Of a stretch of DNA of 35,312 bases, positions 24,871 to 33,338 are shown piece after piece (the stretch's first letter is position 1; each line of letters begins with the position of its first letter). Source of the stretch: an uncultured beta proteobacterium. GTDB taxonomy: Bacteria > Pseudomonadota > Gammaproteobacteria > Burkholderiales > Burkholderiaceae_C. The notes below the pieces were generated by a model. That model was not told where the DNA came from, ran no database searches, and worked only from the letters and a program-made list of their open reading frames with translations. The position numbers and the translations under genes were made by a program. The stretch lies in contig CAIKMZ010000165.1 of the NCBI GenBank assembly GCA_903828665.1, forward strand, positions 1 to 35,312, given 5' to 3'.

Positions 24871-25776
24871 TCAGCGCTTCGCTGCCATCAGTATCCAGCC
24901 ATCTTCCCGGTCGGAAACGACAAGCTGGCAGTAAGGCGCATAAGCGGCCTTCAATTCGTCTTCCTGGCGTTCCAGAATGCCGGCCAGCACCAGGGTTCCG
25001 CCGGCGGCAACGCGTGACCACAGCAAAGGTGCCAGCACCTTCAACGGGGTTGCCAGGATATTGGCCAGGACCGTTTGATACAGGCCTGTCACGATGACCG
25101 GCAAGCCAACGTTAAGTGCGACCTGGTTGGCCTGTGCATTCCGCAGGGTCGACTGCACGGCAGCCTCGTCAATGTCAACTGCGTCAACCTGCGAGGCGCC
25201 GTGCTTGGCTGCACCGATCGCCAAAATGCCAGAGCCGCAGCCGTAGTCAAGAAGCCGCCCCAGTGCGCTTTCAGCGTGATTGTTCGCTGCTGAGCCGTGT
25301 TGTGCGATCCAGCGCAGGCACATCCGGGTTGTCGGATGGGTGCCGGTGCCAAACGCCAGTCCCGGGTCAAGCCGGATGATGACTCGCGCCTGCTGAGGTG
25401 GCTCGTGCCAAGTCGGGACAATCCAGAACTCGGGCGTGATTTCGACTGGCGTGAATTGCGACTGCGTCAGGCGCACCCAGTCCTGCTCCGGCAGTTCCTG
25501 CACCGCCAATACCGTGCAGTCGGCAAAGAAATCCTGCACCTTCAATAGCGCAAGCGCTTCCAGGGCCGAGGCCTGCGAGTCATACAGCGCCACCACGCGC
25601 GAGCGCTGCCAACCCGATTTGGGTGGCGGCATGCCGGGTTCGCCAAACAAGGCCTGTTCGGCGTCGGTCTGGGCGTCCGCATCTTCGACACTGACGCTCA
25701 GGGCGTCCAGTGCATCGAGGGCGTCGCACAGGGTTTCGACCCGGCTCTCGGGACACATCAAGCTCAATTCAAACAT
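24871..25776 (-). CDS. prmA: Ribosomal protein L11 methyltransferase PrmA
   Basis: This 301-residue SAM-dependent methyltransferase trimethylates L11. The N-terminal substrate-recognition domain starts MFELSLMCPES. The linker has the conserved DPGLAFGTGTHPTTRMCL near 155. The Rossmann fold has motif I LLDYGCGSGILAIGAAKHGA and the acidic AVDIDEAAV. The usual NPPY-type position reads ILATPLKVLAPLL, as in other PrmA proteins that have NILANPL. The change of Asn to Thr (ILATP) at this post-SAM motif is notable and could be tested. It follows accC after 12 bases, in the order accB-accC-prmA. Confidence 0.95.
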   Translation of the reverse strand: MFELSLMCPESRVETLCDALDALDALSVSVEDADAQTDAEQALFGEPGMPPPKSGWQRSRVVALYDSQASALEALALLKVQDFFADCTVLAVQELPEQDWVRLTQSQFTPVEITPEFWIVPTWHEPPQQARVIIRLDPGLAFGTGTHPTTRMCLRWIAQHGSAANNHAESALGRLLDYGCGSGILAIGAAKHGASQVDAVDIDEAAVQSTLRNAQANQVALNVGLPVIVTGLYQTVLANILATPLKVLAPLLWSRVAAGGTLVLAGILERQEDELKAAYAPYCQLVVSDREDGWILMAAKR

Positions 25777-25788
25777 GCAGGGTCCGGC

Positions 25789-27138
25789 TCAGCGCTGGTG
25801 GTGGCTGAGCCACTCTTCAAGGTAGTGGATGTTGGTGCCGCCGGCCATGAACTTGGCATCCACCATCAGTTCCCGGTGCAGCGGGATGTTGCTGTTGATG
25901 CCTTCGACCACGGTCTCACCCAGTGCGGTCAGCATGCGCGCCAGCGCCTGTTCGCGCGTATCGCCGTGCGCGATGATCTTGCCGATCATCGAGTCGTAAT
26001 TGGATGGAACAAAGTAGTTGCTGTAGATATGCGAATCCACACGTATACCCGGGCCGCCGGGGGCGTGCCACATGGTGATGCGGCCCGGCGACGGGATGCA
26101 CTTGTAAGGGTCTTCCGCGTTCAGGCGGCATTCGATGGCGTGCCCACGGATCTCGATCTGGCGCTGCGTGAACGGCAGCTTTTCGCCCGCCGCCACCATG
26201 ATCTGTGTCTTGACGATGTCCACGCCCGTGATCATCTCGGTCACCGGGTGTTCGACCTGCACGCGGGTGTTCATTTCGATGAAATAGAACTCGCCGTCTT
26301 CATACAGGAATTCGAAGGTCCCGGCGCCGCGGTAGCCGATCTTCTTGCAGGCGGCCACGCAGCGCTCGCCGAGTCGCTCGATCTGCTTGCGCGGGATGCC
26401 CGGTGCTGGCGCCTCTTCGATGATCTTCTGATGCCGGCGCTGCATCGAACAATCGCGCTCGCCCAGGTAGACCGCATTCTTGAACTTGTCGGCCAGCACC
26501 TGGATCTCGATGTGCCGGGGATTCTGGAGAAACTTCTCCATGTACACAGCAGGGTTGCCGAAGGCGGCACCCGCCTCCGCCTTGGTCATGGAAACCGCGT
26601 TGATCAAGGCTGCCTCGGTATGCACCACCCGCATGCCGCGGCCACCGCCGCCGCCCGCGGCCTTGATGATGACCGGGTAGCCAACCGCCTTGGCAATCCG
26701 GCGCACCTGCGCCGGATCGTCGGGCAGTTCCCCTTCCGACCCCGGAACGCAGGGCACGCCAGCCTTGATCATGGCCTGCTTGGCTGAGACCTTGTCGCCC
26801 ATAATGCGAATGGACTCGGGTGTGGGACCGATGAACTGAAAGCCGCTCTTTTCCACCCGTTCAGCAAAATCAGCGTTTTCACTCAGGAAGCCGTAACCTG
26901 GGTGAATGGCTTCGGCGTCGGTTACTTCCGCCGCCGAAATGATGGCCGGCATGTTCAGGTAGCTTAGTGCCGATGGCGCCGGTCCGATGCAGACGGCCTC
27001 TTCGGCCAGTTTGACGTACTTGGCATCACGATCGGCCTCGGAGTAGACCATGACAGCCTTGATGCCGAGTTCGCGACAGGCGCGTTGAATCCGCAAGGCG
27101 ATCTCGCCCCGATTGGCAACCAGGATTTTTTTGAACAT
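25789..27138 (-). CDS. accC: Biotin carboxylase subunit of acetyl-CoA carboxylase
   Basis: This 449-residue cytoplasmic ATP-grasp enzyme carboxylates the biotin of AccB as the first step of malonyl-CoA synthesis. The N-terminal Rossmann-like domain starts [20 protein letters not shown]. The ATP lid has [14 protein letters not shown] near 160. The carboxylation site shows [20 protein letters not shown] and [17 protein letters not shown], with the catalytic Glu and Arg. The length is the standard 447-449. It is 18 bases downstream of accB. Confidence 0.97.
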   Translation of the reverse strand: MFKKILVANRGEIALRIQRACRELGIKAVMVYSEADRDAKYVKLAEEAVCIGPAPSALSYLNMPAIISAAEVTDAEAIHPGYGFLSENADFAERVEKSGFQFIGPTPESIRIMGDKVSAKQAMIKAGVPCVPGSEGELPDDPAQVRRIAKAVGYPVIIKAAGGGGGRGMRVVHTEAALINAVSMTKAEAGAAFGNPAVYMEKFLQNPRHIEIQVLADKFKNAVYLGERDCSMQRRHQKIIEEAPAPGIPRKQIERLGERCVAACKKIGYRGAGTFEFLYEDGEFYFIEMNTRVQVEHPVTEMITGVDIVKTQIMVAAGEKLPFTQRQIEIRGHAIECRLNAEDPYKCIPSPGRITMWHAPGGPGIRVDSHIYSNYFVPSNYDSMIGKIIAHGDTREQALARMLTALGETVVEGINSNIPLHRELMVDAKFMAGGTNIHYLEEWLSHHQR

Positions 27139-27156
27139 AGAAATTGGGTGTTGACG

Positions 27157-27609
27157 CTATTCGATGATGAACAGGGGCTGACCATATTCGACCGCCTGTC
27201 CATTGACACAGAGAATCTGTGTCACAACACCAGACCGATCGGCTTCAATTTCGTTGAGGATCTTCATCGCCTCAATGATGCAGACGGTTTCGCCTTCCTT
27301 GATCGAATCCCCGATTTCAACGAAGGCCTTGGCTTCTGGCGAAGCGGCACGGTAGAAAGTTCCAACCATCGGTGACTTGACGGTATGACTGGTGATCACC
27401 GGGGCTGCGGGTGCGACCGGTTCCGCAAGGGTCGCTACCGGTGCCGGCGCTGCTACCGGCGCTGGCGCGGCGGGTCCCGCATACTGCACAGTTTGCATCG
27501 GGTTGCCCTTGACGATGCGAACCTTGCCTTCCGCCTCCGTGATTTCCAGTTCCGACACATTTGAGTCTGAAACGAGGTCAATCAAGGTCTTCAATTTTCT
27601 TAGATCCAT
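27157..27609 (-). CDS. accB: Biotin carboxyl carrier protein of acetyl-CoA carboxylase
   Basis: This 150-residue protein has the three-part BCCP layout: an N-terminal helical part (MDLRKLKTLIDLVSDSNV), a Pro/Ala/Val-rich flexible linker (about 40-70), and the biotinyl domain. The biotinylated Lys is K116 in the motif EAMKILNEIEAD, 34 residues from the C-terminus. GGAG precedes the ATG. It heads the accB-accC-prmA-DUF3426 run. The 159 bases upstream carry a small inverted repeat and no gene. Confidence 0.97.
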   Translation of the reverse strand: MDLRKLKTLIDLVSDSNVSELEITEAEGKVRIVKGNPMQTVQYAGPAAPAPVAAPAPVATLAEPVAPAAPVITSHTVKSPMVGTFYRAASPEAKAFVEIGDSIKEGETVCIIEAMKILNEIEADRSGVVTQILCVNGQAVEYGQPLFIIE

Positions 27610-27667
27610 GAGGTCTCCAGCAAATTCTAATAACAGGGCACTAATTTACTCTATTTCTCGTTAAAAT

Positions 27668-27682
27668 ATCGACATATTCGAT
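27668..27682. promoter_or_regulatory. Perfect inverted repeat in the accB upstream region
   Basis: ATCGA and TCGAT flank a CATAT centre in an AT-rich stretch 59 bases before the accB start. On the accB strand TTGATT lies about 10 bases upstream of this repeat, so it would fall inside a plausible promoter spacer. I do not recognise the regulator. A 15-bp palindrome can occur by chance. Confidence 0.3.
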
Positions 27683-27768
27683 TATTTCAATCAAGACACT
27701 GGTCTGGTGCAAGAGCCGATGGACTTGTCTGCATCTGAATACAGGGGCGGCGTAGGCCCTATTTCGCG

Positions 27769-28338
27769 TCAGGCCGCGGATGTCCACCTGAGCAGATCAT
27801 CGGCTGAAATTTGCCCTATTTTACGATGACGCACAGAACCGTCCGATCCAAGGACTACCGTGAATGGTAGTCCGCCTGCGGCATTCCCCAGTGCCCGGCT
27901 AATTTCAATGCCCGGTAATCCGGCCAGCACGACCGGAAAAGTGACCGGTGTCTGCGCGAGAAAGCGTCGCACAGGATCAGATTGATCAACTGCCAAACCG
28001 AGTACTTGCCAGCCTTTGGCTGAATTTGCCTGATAAAAGCGGCTCAATAGCGGGAGTTCCTCGACACAGGGTGGACACCAGGTAGCCCAGAAATTGAGCA
28101 GCAGGGGCTTGCCACGCAAAGTGTTCATGGGTAGCGATGTGTCGTTCAGGGTCATGAAGGCGGCTTGCCAAAAATCGGGATTGGCGGTTTCGTCGACCTC
28201 TTTCGAGCGGTGGTTTTGCCACCAAGCCGCGCCAGCCCCGCCCAGCACTGCGGCTCCGGCGAGCGCACCGGTCAACCAGCGCCGACGGGGCCAACTGGAG
28301 GCTGGTGCGGTTTCCGAGGGTGGATTGGAATCTGTCAT
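27769..28338 (-). CDS. TlpA-family thiol:disulfide reductase
   Basis: This 189-residue protein has an N-terminal membrane anchor or signal (WLTGALAGAAVLGGAGAAW, about 21-39, preceded by Arg-Arg-Arg). The periplasmic thioredoxin fold carries the active site C88-P-P-C91 in NFWATWCPPC and the cis-Pro segment GGLPFTVVL. TlpA/ResA-type proteins reduce periplasmic disulfides, often for cytochrome c maturation. The start codon overlaps the upstream stop in an ATGA junction, so translation is coupled to the conserved unknown gene. Confidence 0.9.
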   Translation of the reverse strand: MTDSNPPSETAPASSWPRRRWLTGALAGAAVLGGAGAAWWQNHRSKEVDETANPDFWQAAFMTLNDTSLPMNTLRGKPLLLNFWATWCPPCVEELPLLSRFYQANSAKGWQVLGLAVDQSDPVRRFLAQTPVTFPVVLAGLPGIEISRALGNAAGGLPFTVVLGSDGSVRHRKIGQISADDLLRWTSAA

Positions 28339-28928
28339 GTGCCCTGATCATGCAACAAAGCCTGAACCGCTGCCAGATCCCCGCGCGGCGTGCGTCCTTT
28401 GGCGTCTGGTCGCAGCGCACCGCGCACGTCATCGTGGTCGTACACCAGCAGGTGAATCGCGGTCATGTCATTCAAGTCCGGGCAGAAGGCGTTCAGGCTC
28501 AGCGCCTCGACCGGCGCACCATGAAATCCGGTGATGGTGCGCGCGATGTACCTCACACCATGATCGATCAACGCGATCTCGGCCGATTTGCAGTCATCGC
28601 AAAACAACTGAATATAAATGTCTGAAAGTCGCGTTGCGTTGCCATGCCAAACGCCGCCTCCTAGATGGGGCCTGAACGACGCCAGGCGCTGCATCCAGGT
28701 CAGCGCCAGTCGGCGCAAGGCCCGCAACTCGCCCGGCTGCGTTTCAGCGTAAAAGAGAGAGATGTAGTCGATCACAGCTTCTTCGACAGCATCGTTATCC
28801 GGCAAGGCCGTGCGTCCGGGCAATCCCATCTGTTTGACCGCGCGATGCTTGGCAGGCCCGTATTCCTGGCCTTCCTCAACCACGATGCGGGCTGCGACAG
28901 CGGCAATTTCAGCTTTCAACGAGTCCAT
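28335..28928 (-). CDS. Conserved protein of unknown function divergent from mpl
   Basis: This 197-residue soluble protein starts at the ATG 28928 (MDSLKAEIAAVAARIVVEEG); an upstream in-frame ATG at 28958 would run toward the mpl promoter. Recognisable blocks are EYGPAKHRAVKQMG, VWHGNATRLSDIYIQLFCDDCKSAEIALID and a C-terminal HLLVYDHDDVRGALRPD. Equivalents sit next to mpl and a TlpA-like gene in many betaproteobacteria (recalled). The GNATxxSDI block recalls a nucleotidyltransferase-like fold, which would suit a GxSxxSD-type motif, but the match is weak. It is translationally coupled to the TlpA-like gene. Confidence 0.75.
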   Translation of the reverse strand: MDSLKAEIAAVAARIVVEEGQEYGPAKHRAVKQMGLPGRTALPDNDAVEEAVIDYISLFYAETQPGELRALRRLALTWMQRLASFRPHLGGGVWHGNATRLSDIYIQLFCDDCKSAEIALIDHGVRYIARTITGFHGAPVEALSLNAFCPDLNDMTAIHLLVYDHDDVRGALRPDAKGRTPRGDLAAVQALLHDQGT

Positions 28929-28981
28929 TGACTCTATTTTGCGCCGCATTGGTCGCACACGCGCCAGCCTAGAATCCCCCC

Positions 28982-30391
28982 ATGCACATTCATATCCTCG
29001 GCATTTGCGGCACCTTCATGGGCGGGCTGGCCGCGTTGGCGCGCGAAGCCGGCCACAAGGTCACCGGTTGCGACAGTGCTGTCTATCCGCCGATGAGCGA
29101 GCAGTTGCGTGCGCTCGATATCGGCCTGATCGAAGGCTTTGGCGCCGAGCAGCTGGCGCTTGCGCCTGACATGTTTGTAGTGGGCAATGTGGTCAGCCGC
29201 GCGCGTCTGCCCGACGGCAGCCCGAAATTCCCCTTGATTGAGGCGATCATGGACGCCGGTCTGCCCTACACAAGCGGGCCGCAATGGCTGTCCGAGCATG
29301 TCCTGCAGGGGCGGCATGTGATTGCCGTCGCCGGCACCCATGGCAAGACCACGACAACCGCCATGGTCGCCTGGATTCTGGAGAGTGCGGGCCTGCAGCC
29401 CGGCTTTCTGATCGGTGGCGTGCCGCAAAACTTTGGCGTGTCGGCCCGCCTCGGCGGGCAACCGGCCTTCGTGATCGAAGCGGACGAATACGACACCGCC
29501 TTTTTCGACAAGCGCAGCAAGTTCGTGCATTACCGCCCGCGAACGGCGGTCCTGAACAACCTTGAGTTTGACCACGCCGACATCTTTGATGACCTTGCTG
29601 CTATCGAGCGCCAGTTTCATCACCTGATCCGCACCGTTCCGGGCACTGGCGCGCATGGATCGGGGCGGGTCATCATCAATGGTCTGGAGGAGAGTCTGGC
29701 GCGCGTGCTGCATGCGGGTTGCTGGAGCGAGGTGCGCAGCTTTGGCGCGGCGGTCAGCGATTTCACCGCGGTTGGCGAACCCGATGCGTTTGACGTGCTG
29801 TACCAGGGGCGCGCGGTTGCGCAGGTGGCTTGGGAACTCAGCGGTGTGCACAATCAGCTCAATGCGCTGGCGGCGATCGCCGCCGCCCAGCACGTGGGGG
29901 TGCCGCCGGAACAGGCCGGGCGTGCCTTGAGCGGCTTTGAAAATGTGAAGCGACGCATGGAGGTGCGTGGTCGAGTGCAGCGCCCCGACGGCGCCATCAC
30001 CCTCTATGACGACTTTGCCCATCACCCCACCGCCATCCGCACTACGGTCGACGGACTGCGCCGCAAGGTGGGTCCGAATGAACGGATCCTGGCCGTCTTT
30101 GAGCCGCGCTCCAACACCATGAAGCTCGGCACCATGAAGGCGCAACTGCCCTGGAGTCTGGAGGGCGCCGACCTTGCGTTTTGCCATGGCGGCGGCCTGG
30201 GTTGGGATGCGCATGCAGTCTTGGCTGGCATGGGCGACAAGGCGCTGGTTGCCGACACCATCGACGACCTGGTGGCCCAGGTGCTGAGCCGCGCCCGCGG
30301 TGGGGACCACATTCTGTGCATGAGCAATGGCAGCTTTGGCGGCATTCACCTCAAACTGCTGCAGCGATTGGAGCACAAGCCAGGAGCCTGA
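28982..30391 (+). CDS. mpl: UDP-N-acetylmuramate:L-alanyl-gamma-D-glutamyl-meso-diaminopimelate ligase
   Basis: This 469-residue Mur-ligase-family enzyme reattaches recycled tripeptide to UDP-MurNAc. The N-terminal Rossmann start is MHIHILGICGTFMGG. The ATP-binding loop is VAGTHGKTTTTAM near 116-128. The metal and carbamoyl-lysine region includes FVIEADEYDTAFFDKRSK. The C-terminal domain has YDDFAHHPTAI and FEPRSNTMKLG. The length and the FMGG start (rather than the MSGIA of MurC) separate it from MurC. Its start is 53 bases from the divergent unknown gene. Together with AmpD it gives two steps of the recycling pathway. Confidence 0.96.
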   Translation: MHIHILGICGTFMGGLAALAREAGHKVTGCDSAVYPPMSEQLRALDIGLIEGFGAEQLALAPDMFVVGNVVSRARLPDGSPKFPLIEAIMDAGLPYTSGPQWLSEHVLQGRHVIAVAGTHGKTTTTAMVAWILESAGLQPGFLIGGVPQNFGVSARLGGQPAFVIEADEYDTAFFDKRSKFVHYRPRTAVLNNLEFDHADIFDDLAAIERQFHHLIRTVPGTGAHGSGRVIINGLEESLARVLHAGCWSEVRSFGAAVSDFTAVGEPDAFDVLYQGRAVAQVAWELSGVHNQLNALAAIAAAQHVGVPPEQAGRALSGFENVKRRMEVRGRVQRPDGAITLYDDFAHHPTAIRTTVDGLRRKVGPNERILAVFEPRSNTMKLGTMKAQLPWSLEGADLAFCHGGGLGWDAHAVLAGMGDKALVADTIDDLVAQVLSRARGGDHILCMSNGSFGGIHLKLLQRLEHKPGA

Positions 30392-30424
30392 TGCCAGCCG
30401 CTTGAACTCGCGCCGCGAGATGCC

Positions 30425-31582
30425 TCAAGCTTTGGCAGTGCGTCGGTTCCGGCGTGTCACGACGGCGGTGGACAGCACTTCAAGGGCCTGCAATGAATCG
30501 CCCCAGCCCAGACAGGCATCCGTGATGCTCCTGCCGTATTCCAACTGAGATGCCTTGTCCTTGCCCGGCGTGAACTTCTGGGCGCCAGCCTGCAAATGGC
30601 TTTCCACCATGACACCAAATACGCTGCTGGAGCCGCCCGCCAGTTGCGCGGCAATATCGCGCGCCACATCAAGCTGCTTCTCGTGCTGCTTGCTGCTGTT
30701 GGCGTGACTGCAATCCACCATCAGCGTCTCTGGCAGCTTGGCCGCCCGCAGGTCTTTGCAGGCGGCTGCCACGCTGGCGGCGTCGTAGTTGGGGGCCTTG
30801 CCGCCGCGCAGGATGACATGGCAGTCCAGGTTGCCGTGAGTTTGCACGATGGCCACCTGGCCATTCTTGTGCACCGACAGAAAGTGGTGGCCGCCGGCCG
30901 CAGCCTGGATCGCGTCGGTCGCAATCTTGATGTTGCCGTCGGTTCCGTTCTTGAAGCCGATCGGTGCCGACAGGCCTGAGGCCAGCTCGCGGTGCACCTG
31001 GCTTTCGGTCGTGCGCGCCCCAATCGCGCCCCAGGAGATCAAATCGCCAAGGTATTGCGGCGAAATCACGTCCAGGAATTCGCTGCCGGCCGGCAGTCCC
31101 AGCCGGTTGATCTCGATCAGCAACTGGCGCGCCATGCGCAGGCCTTCATCGATGCAGAAAGTTTCATCCAGGTAGGGGTCGTTGATCAGGCCCTTCCATC
31201 CCACAGTGGTGCGCGGCTTCTCGAAGTACACACGCATCACGATTTCCAGGGTTCCTGCATATTTGTCGCGCTGCGCCTTGAGCCGCTGTGCGTAGTCGAG
31301 TGCTGCCGCCGGATCGTGGATCGAGCACGGGCCGATGACGACAAGCAGGCGATCGTCCTGGCCCGTCATGATGTCGTGAATACGCCGGCGTGTTGTGCTG
31401 ATCAGGGTTTCGGTGGGCGTGCCCTTGATTGGGAAGAAGCGTATCAAATGCTCTGGAGGAGGCAACACAGTGATGTCCTTGATGCGTTGGTCGTCGGTCT
31501 GACCGTAGCGGTCAGTGAGGGGGGCGGCGACGGGGTTCGCATACCAGGCATCGGTTCCTGTGGCGGTGGCTTTGGCATTCAT
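30425..31582 (-). CDS. aroG: 3-deoxy-7-phosphoheptulonate (DAHP) synthase, class I
   Basis: This 385-residue enzyme condenses phosphoenolpyruvate and erythrose 4-phosphate, the first step of aromatic amino-acid synthesis. Family motifs include RLLVVIGPCSIHDP, MRVYFEKPRTTVGWKGLINDP, SPQYLGDLISWGAIGARTTESQ, PIGFKNGTDG, DCSHANSSK and GVMVESHL. It belongs to the AroF/G/H type; which E. coli paralogue it equals cannot be told, so the symbol is generic. The N-terminus has about 30 extra residues. It is preceded by a full attenuator whose leader peptide is rich in Tyr, Phe and Trp, so transcription should respond to aromatic aminoacyl-tRNA supply. Confidence 0.93.
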   Translation of the reverse strand: MNAKATATGTDAWYANPVAAPLTDRYGQTDDQRIKDITVLPPPEHLIRFFPIKGTPTETLISTTRRRIHDIMTGQDDRLLVVIGPCSIHDPAAALDYAQRLKAQRDKYAGTLEIVMRVYFEKPRTTVGWKGLINDPYLDETFCIDEGLRMARQLLIEINRLGLPAGSEFLDVISPQYLGDLISWGAIGARTTESQVHRELASGLSAPIGFKNGTDGNIKIATDAIQAAAGGHHFLSVHKNGQVAIVQTHGNLDCHVILRGGKAPNYDAASVAAACKDLRAAKLPETLMVDCSHANSSKQHEKQLDVARDIAAQLAGGSSSVFGVMVESHLQAGAQKFTPGKDKASQLEYGRSITDACLGWGDSLQALEVLSTAVVTRRNRRTAKA

Positions 31583-31625
31583 GACGAGGCTCCTAGTTCA
31601 ATCGGATAAAAAGTCAAACAGGCAC

Positions 31626-31654
31626 AAAAAAACCGCCGGGCTGCGGCGGTTTTT
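31626..31654 (-). terminator. Attenuator terminator in the DAHP synthase leader
   Basis: On the minus strand CCGCCG and CGGCGG (31649-31644 and 31638-31633) form the stem. A-rich and U-rich flanks extend it, with seven U at 31632-31626. It lies 43 bases before the DAHP synthase start codon and after the leader peptide stop, so it ends transcription before the gene unless an alternative fold prevents it. Confidence 0.9.
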
Positions 31655-31706
31655 GGAAGATCAGGACGTTTTCTTTGGGTACGTTCAGAACTCTCTACCG
31701 CCACAG
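31641..31706 (-). promoter_or_regulatory. Antiterminator pairing of the aromatic attenuator
   Basis: The leader RNA segment CUGUGGCGGU (31706-31697), within the last leader codons, is complementary over 10 bases (one G-U) to ACCGCCGCAG (31650-31641), the 5' arm of the terminator. The two structures exclude each other. A ribosome stalled at the Tyr/Phe/Trp codons leaves 31706-31697 free, allowing antitermination. A ribosome reaching the stop codon covers it and lets the terminator form. This is the classical amino-acid attenuation design; the pairing is seen directly and the response is inferred. Confidence 0.82.
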
Positions 31707-31753
31707 GCGCTTGAGAACCAAAAATAGCTAAAGTAAGAACGGGCCAACTTCAT
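31685..31753 (-). CDS. Aromatic-rich leader peptide of DAHP synthase
   Basis: This 22-residue frame runs from ATG (31753) to TGA (31685). Its middle, residues 7-13, reads Tyr-Phe-Ser-Tyr-Phe-Trp-Phe: six of seven codons specify the three aromatic amino acids made by the pathway that the downstream enzyme starts. A frame this rich in all three is very unlikely by chance, and the terminator/antiterminator sits at the correct distance. A weak GGGA precedes the ATG. It lies just after tldD, so transcription may start inside the end of tldD or read through from it. No convincing promoter was found. Confidence 0.88.
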   Translation of the reverse strand: MKLARSYFSYFWFSSACGGREF

Positions 31754-31782
31754 GGTCCCGAATGTAGCACAGTCCGCCGCGT

Positions 31783-33243
31783 TCATGCCGTGCCACCGAC
31801 GGTCAGTCCGTCAATGCGCAGGGTCGGCTGGCCGACGCCGACGGGTACGCTCTGGCCTTCCTTGCCGCAGGTGCCCACGCCGCTGTCGAGCTTCATGTCG
31901 TTGCCGATCATGCTGACGCGCGTCAGCGCGTCGGGCCCGTTGCCGACGATGGTCGCGCCCTTCACCGGATACAGGATCTTGCCGTTCTCGACCCAGAATG
32001 CCTCGCTCGCCGAGAACACGAATTTGCCCGATGTGATGTCAACCTGACCACCGCCGAAGTTGGTCGCGTACAAGCCTTTCTTGATGCTCGCCACGATTTC
32101 TTCGGGCGATTTGTCACCCGCGAGCATATAGGTATTCGTCATGCGCGGCAGGGGTACCGACGCATAGCTTTCGCGCCGCCCGTTGCCGGTTGGCGCCACT
32201 CCCATCAGGCGCGCATTCATGGCGTCCTGGATGTAGCCTTTCAGAATCCCGTCTTCAATCAGCACATTGCGCTGGCTGGTGTTGCCCTCGTCATCGACAT
32301 TGAGCGAGCCGCGTCGCTGTGGCAGCGTGCCGTCATCGAGAACTGTGACGCCCTTGGCTGCGACGCGCTGGCCGACGCGTCCCGAAAATGCGCTCGAACC
32401 CTTGCGGTTGAAGTCACCCTCCAGACCGTGGCCGATGGCTTCATGCAACAGGATGCCAGGCCAGCCGGGACCGAGCACGACGGTCATTTCGCCCGCCGGC
32501 GCCGGACGCGCTTCCAGGTTGGTCAGCGCCGCCTTGACGGCTTCATCAACGTATTGCGTGATGATGGCCTCGTCAAAATAGGCCAGACCGAAGCGCCCGC
32601 CGCCACCGGCCGAGCCCACCTCACGGCGGCCTTTGTGCTGCGCGATCACCGTCACCGAGAGACGCACCAGCGGCCGCACATCAGCTGCCAGCGTGCCATC
32701 GGCACGCGCCACCATCACCACGTCGTATTCGCTGGCCAGCCCGGCCATGACCTGCGCCACGCGCGGATCTTTGGCGCGGGCCTGTTGCTCCACTTTCTCC
32801 AGCAGGTTGATCTTGGCCGTGCTGTCGAGCGTGGCAATCGGGTCGAGTCCGGAATATAGGGCGCGCGAAGCAGCGATCTTTTTGGTCACGACCTTGGCAC
32901 GCCCGGTCTGCGCCGCCGTTGAAATGGAGCGCACCGTGCGCGCTGCGTCCAGCAGCGATGCCTCCGAAATGTCATCCGAGTACGCAAACGCAGTTCTTTC
33001 ACCGCTGACCGCGCGCACCCCCATGCCCTGGTCGATGCTGAAGGAACCGGTCTTGACGATTCCTTCTTCCAGACTCCAGCCTTCGGAGCGGGTGTACTGA
33101 AAATACAGATCGGCCTCGTCCATCCGGTTGGTCCTGATTTCGCTCAGCGCGCGCCCCAAGTGGGATTCATCGAGACCAAAGGGGGTCAGCAACAAGGACT
33201 TGGCGATGGCCAGTCGTTCGAGGGTGGGTTCGCGGGAGATCAT
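31783..33243 (-). CDS. tldD: Metalloprotease TldD
   Basis: This 486-residue TldD/PmbA-family zinc protease works as a heterodimer with TldE to process peptides such as microcin precursors and the CcdA antitoxin (known for E. coli). The zinc motif HEAIGHGLEGD lies near residue 268. Other family blocks are RADGTLAADVRPLVRLSV, VDDEGNTSQRNVLIEDGILKGY, GNGRRESYASVPLPRMTNTYM and a Gly-rich end. The length matches the usual 480. The partner gene tldE is not in the window. It is followed by the DAHP synthase leader 29 bases later. Confidence 0.97.
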   Translation of the reverse strand: MISREPTLERLAIAKSLLLTPFGLDESHLGRALSEIRTNRMDEADLYFQYTRSEGWSLEEGIVKTGSFSIDQGMGVRAVSGERTAFAYSDDISEASLLDAARTVRSISTAAQTGRAKVVTKKIAASRALYSGLDPIATLDSTAKINLLEKVEQQARAKDPRVAQVMAGLASEYDVVMVARADGTLAADVRPLVRLSVTVIAQHKGRREVGSAGGGGRFGLAYFDEAIITQYVDEAVKAALTNLEARPAPAGEMTVVLGPGWPGILLHEAIGHGLEGDFNRKGSSAFSGRVGQRVAAKGVTVLDDGTLPQRRGSLNVDDEGNTSQRNVLIEDGILKGYIQDAMNARLMGVAPTGNGRRESYASVPLPRMTNTYMLAGDKSPEEIVASIKKGLYATNFGGGQVDITSGKFVFSASEAFWVENGKILYPVKGATIVGNGPDALTRVSMIGNDMKLDSGVGTCGKEGQSVPVGVGQPTLRIDGLTVGGTA

Positions 33244-33338
33244 GATTTCATTCTAGTCAGTTGCCTTTGCCATTACCGGCGGGTGGTCGGAAATGCGCGG
33301 CCCGGATGATGGCGCGCGCCTTGTGCGTGGCACTGGTT

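Noticed and set aside
28934..30376. 480-codon open frame antisense to mpl
   Set aside because: Shadow of mpl; composition rich in His, Arg and Gln with no recognisable motif.
31754..31766. TACATT with upstream TG as an extended -10 promoter for the leader peptide
   Set aside because: It would place the transcription start at the leader ATG itself and there is no matching -35, so it was not annotated.
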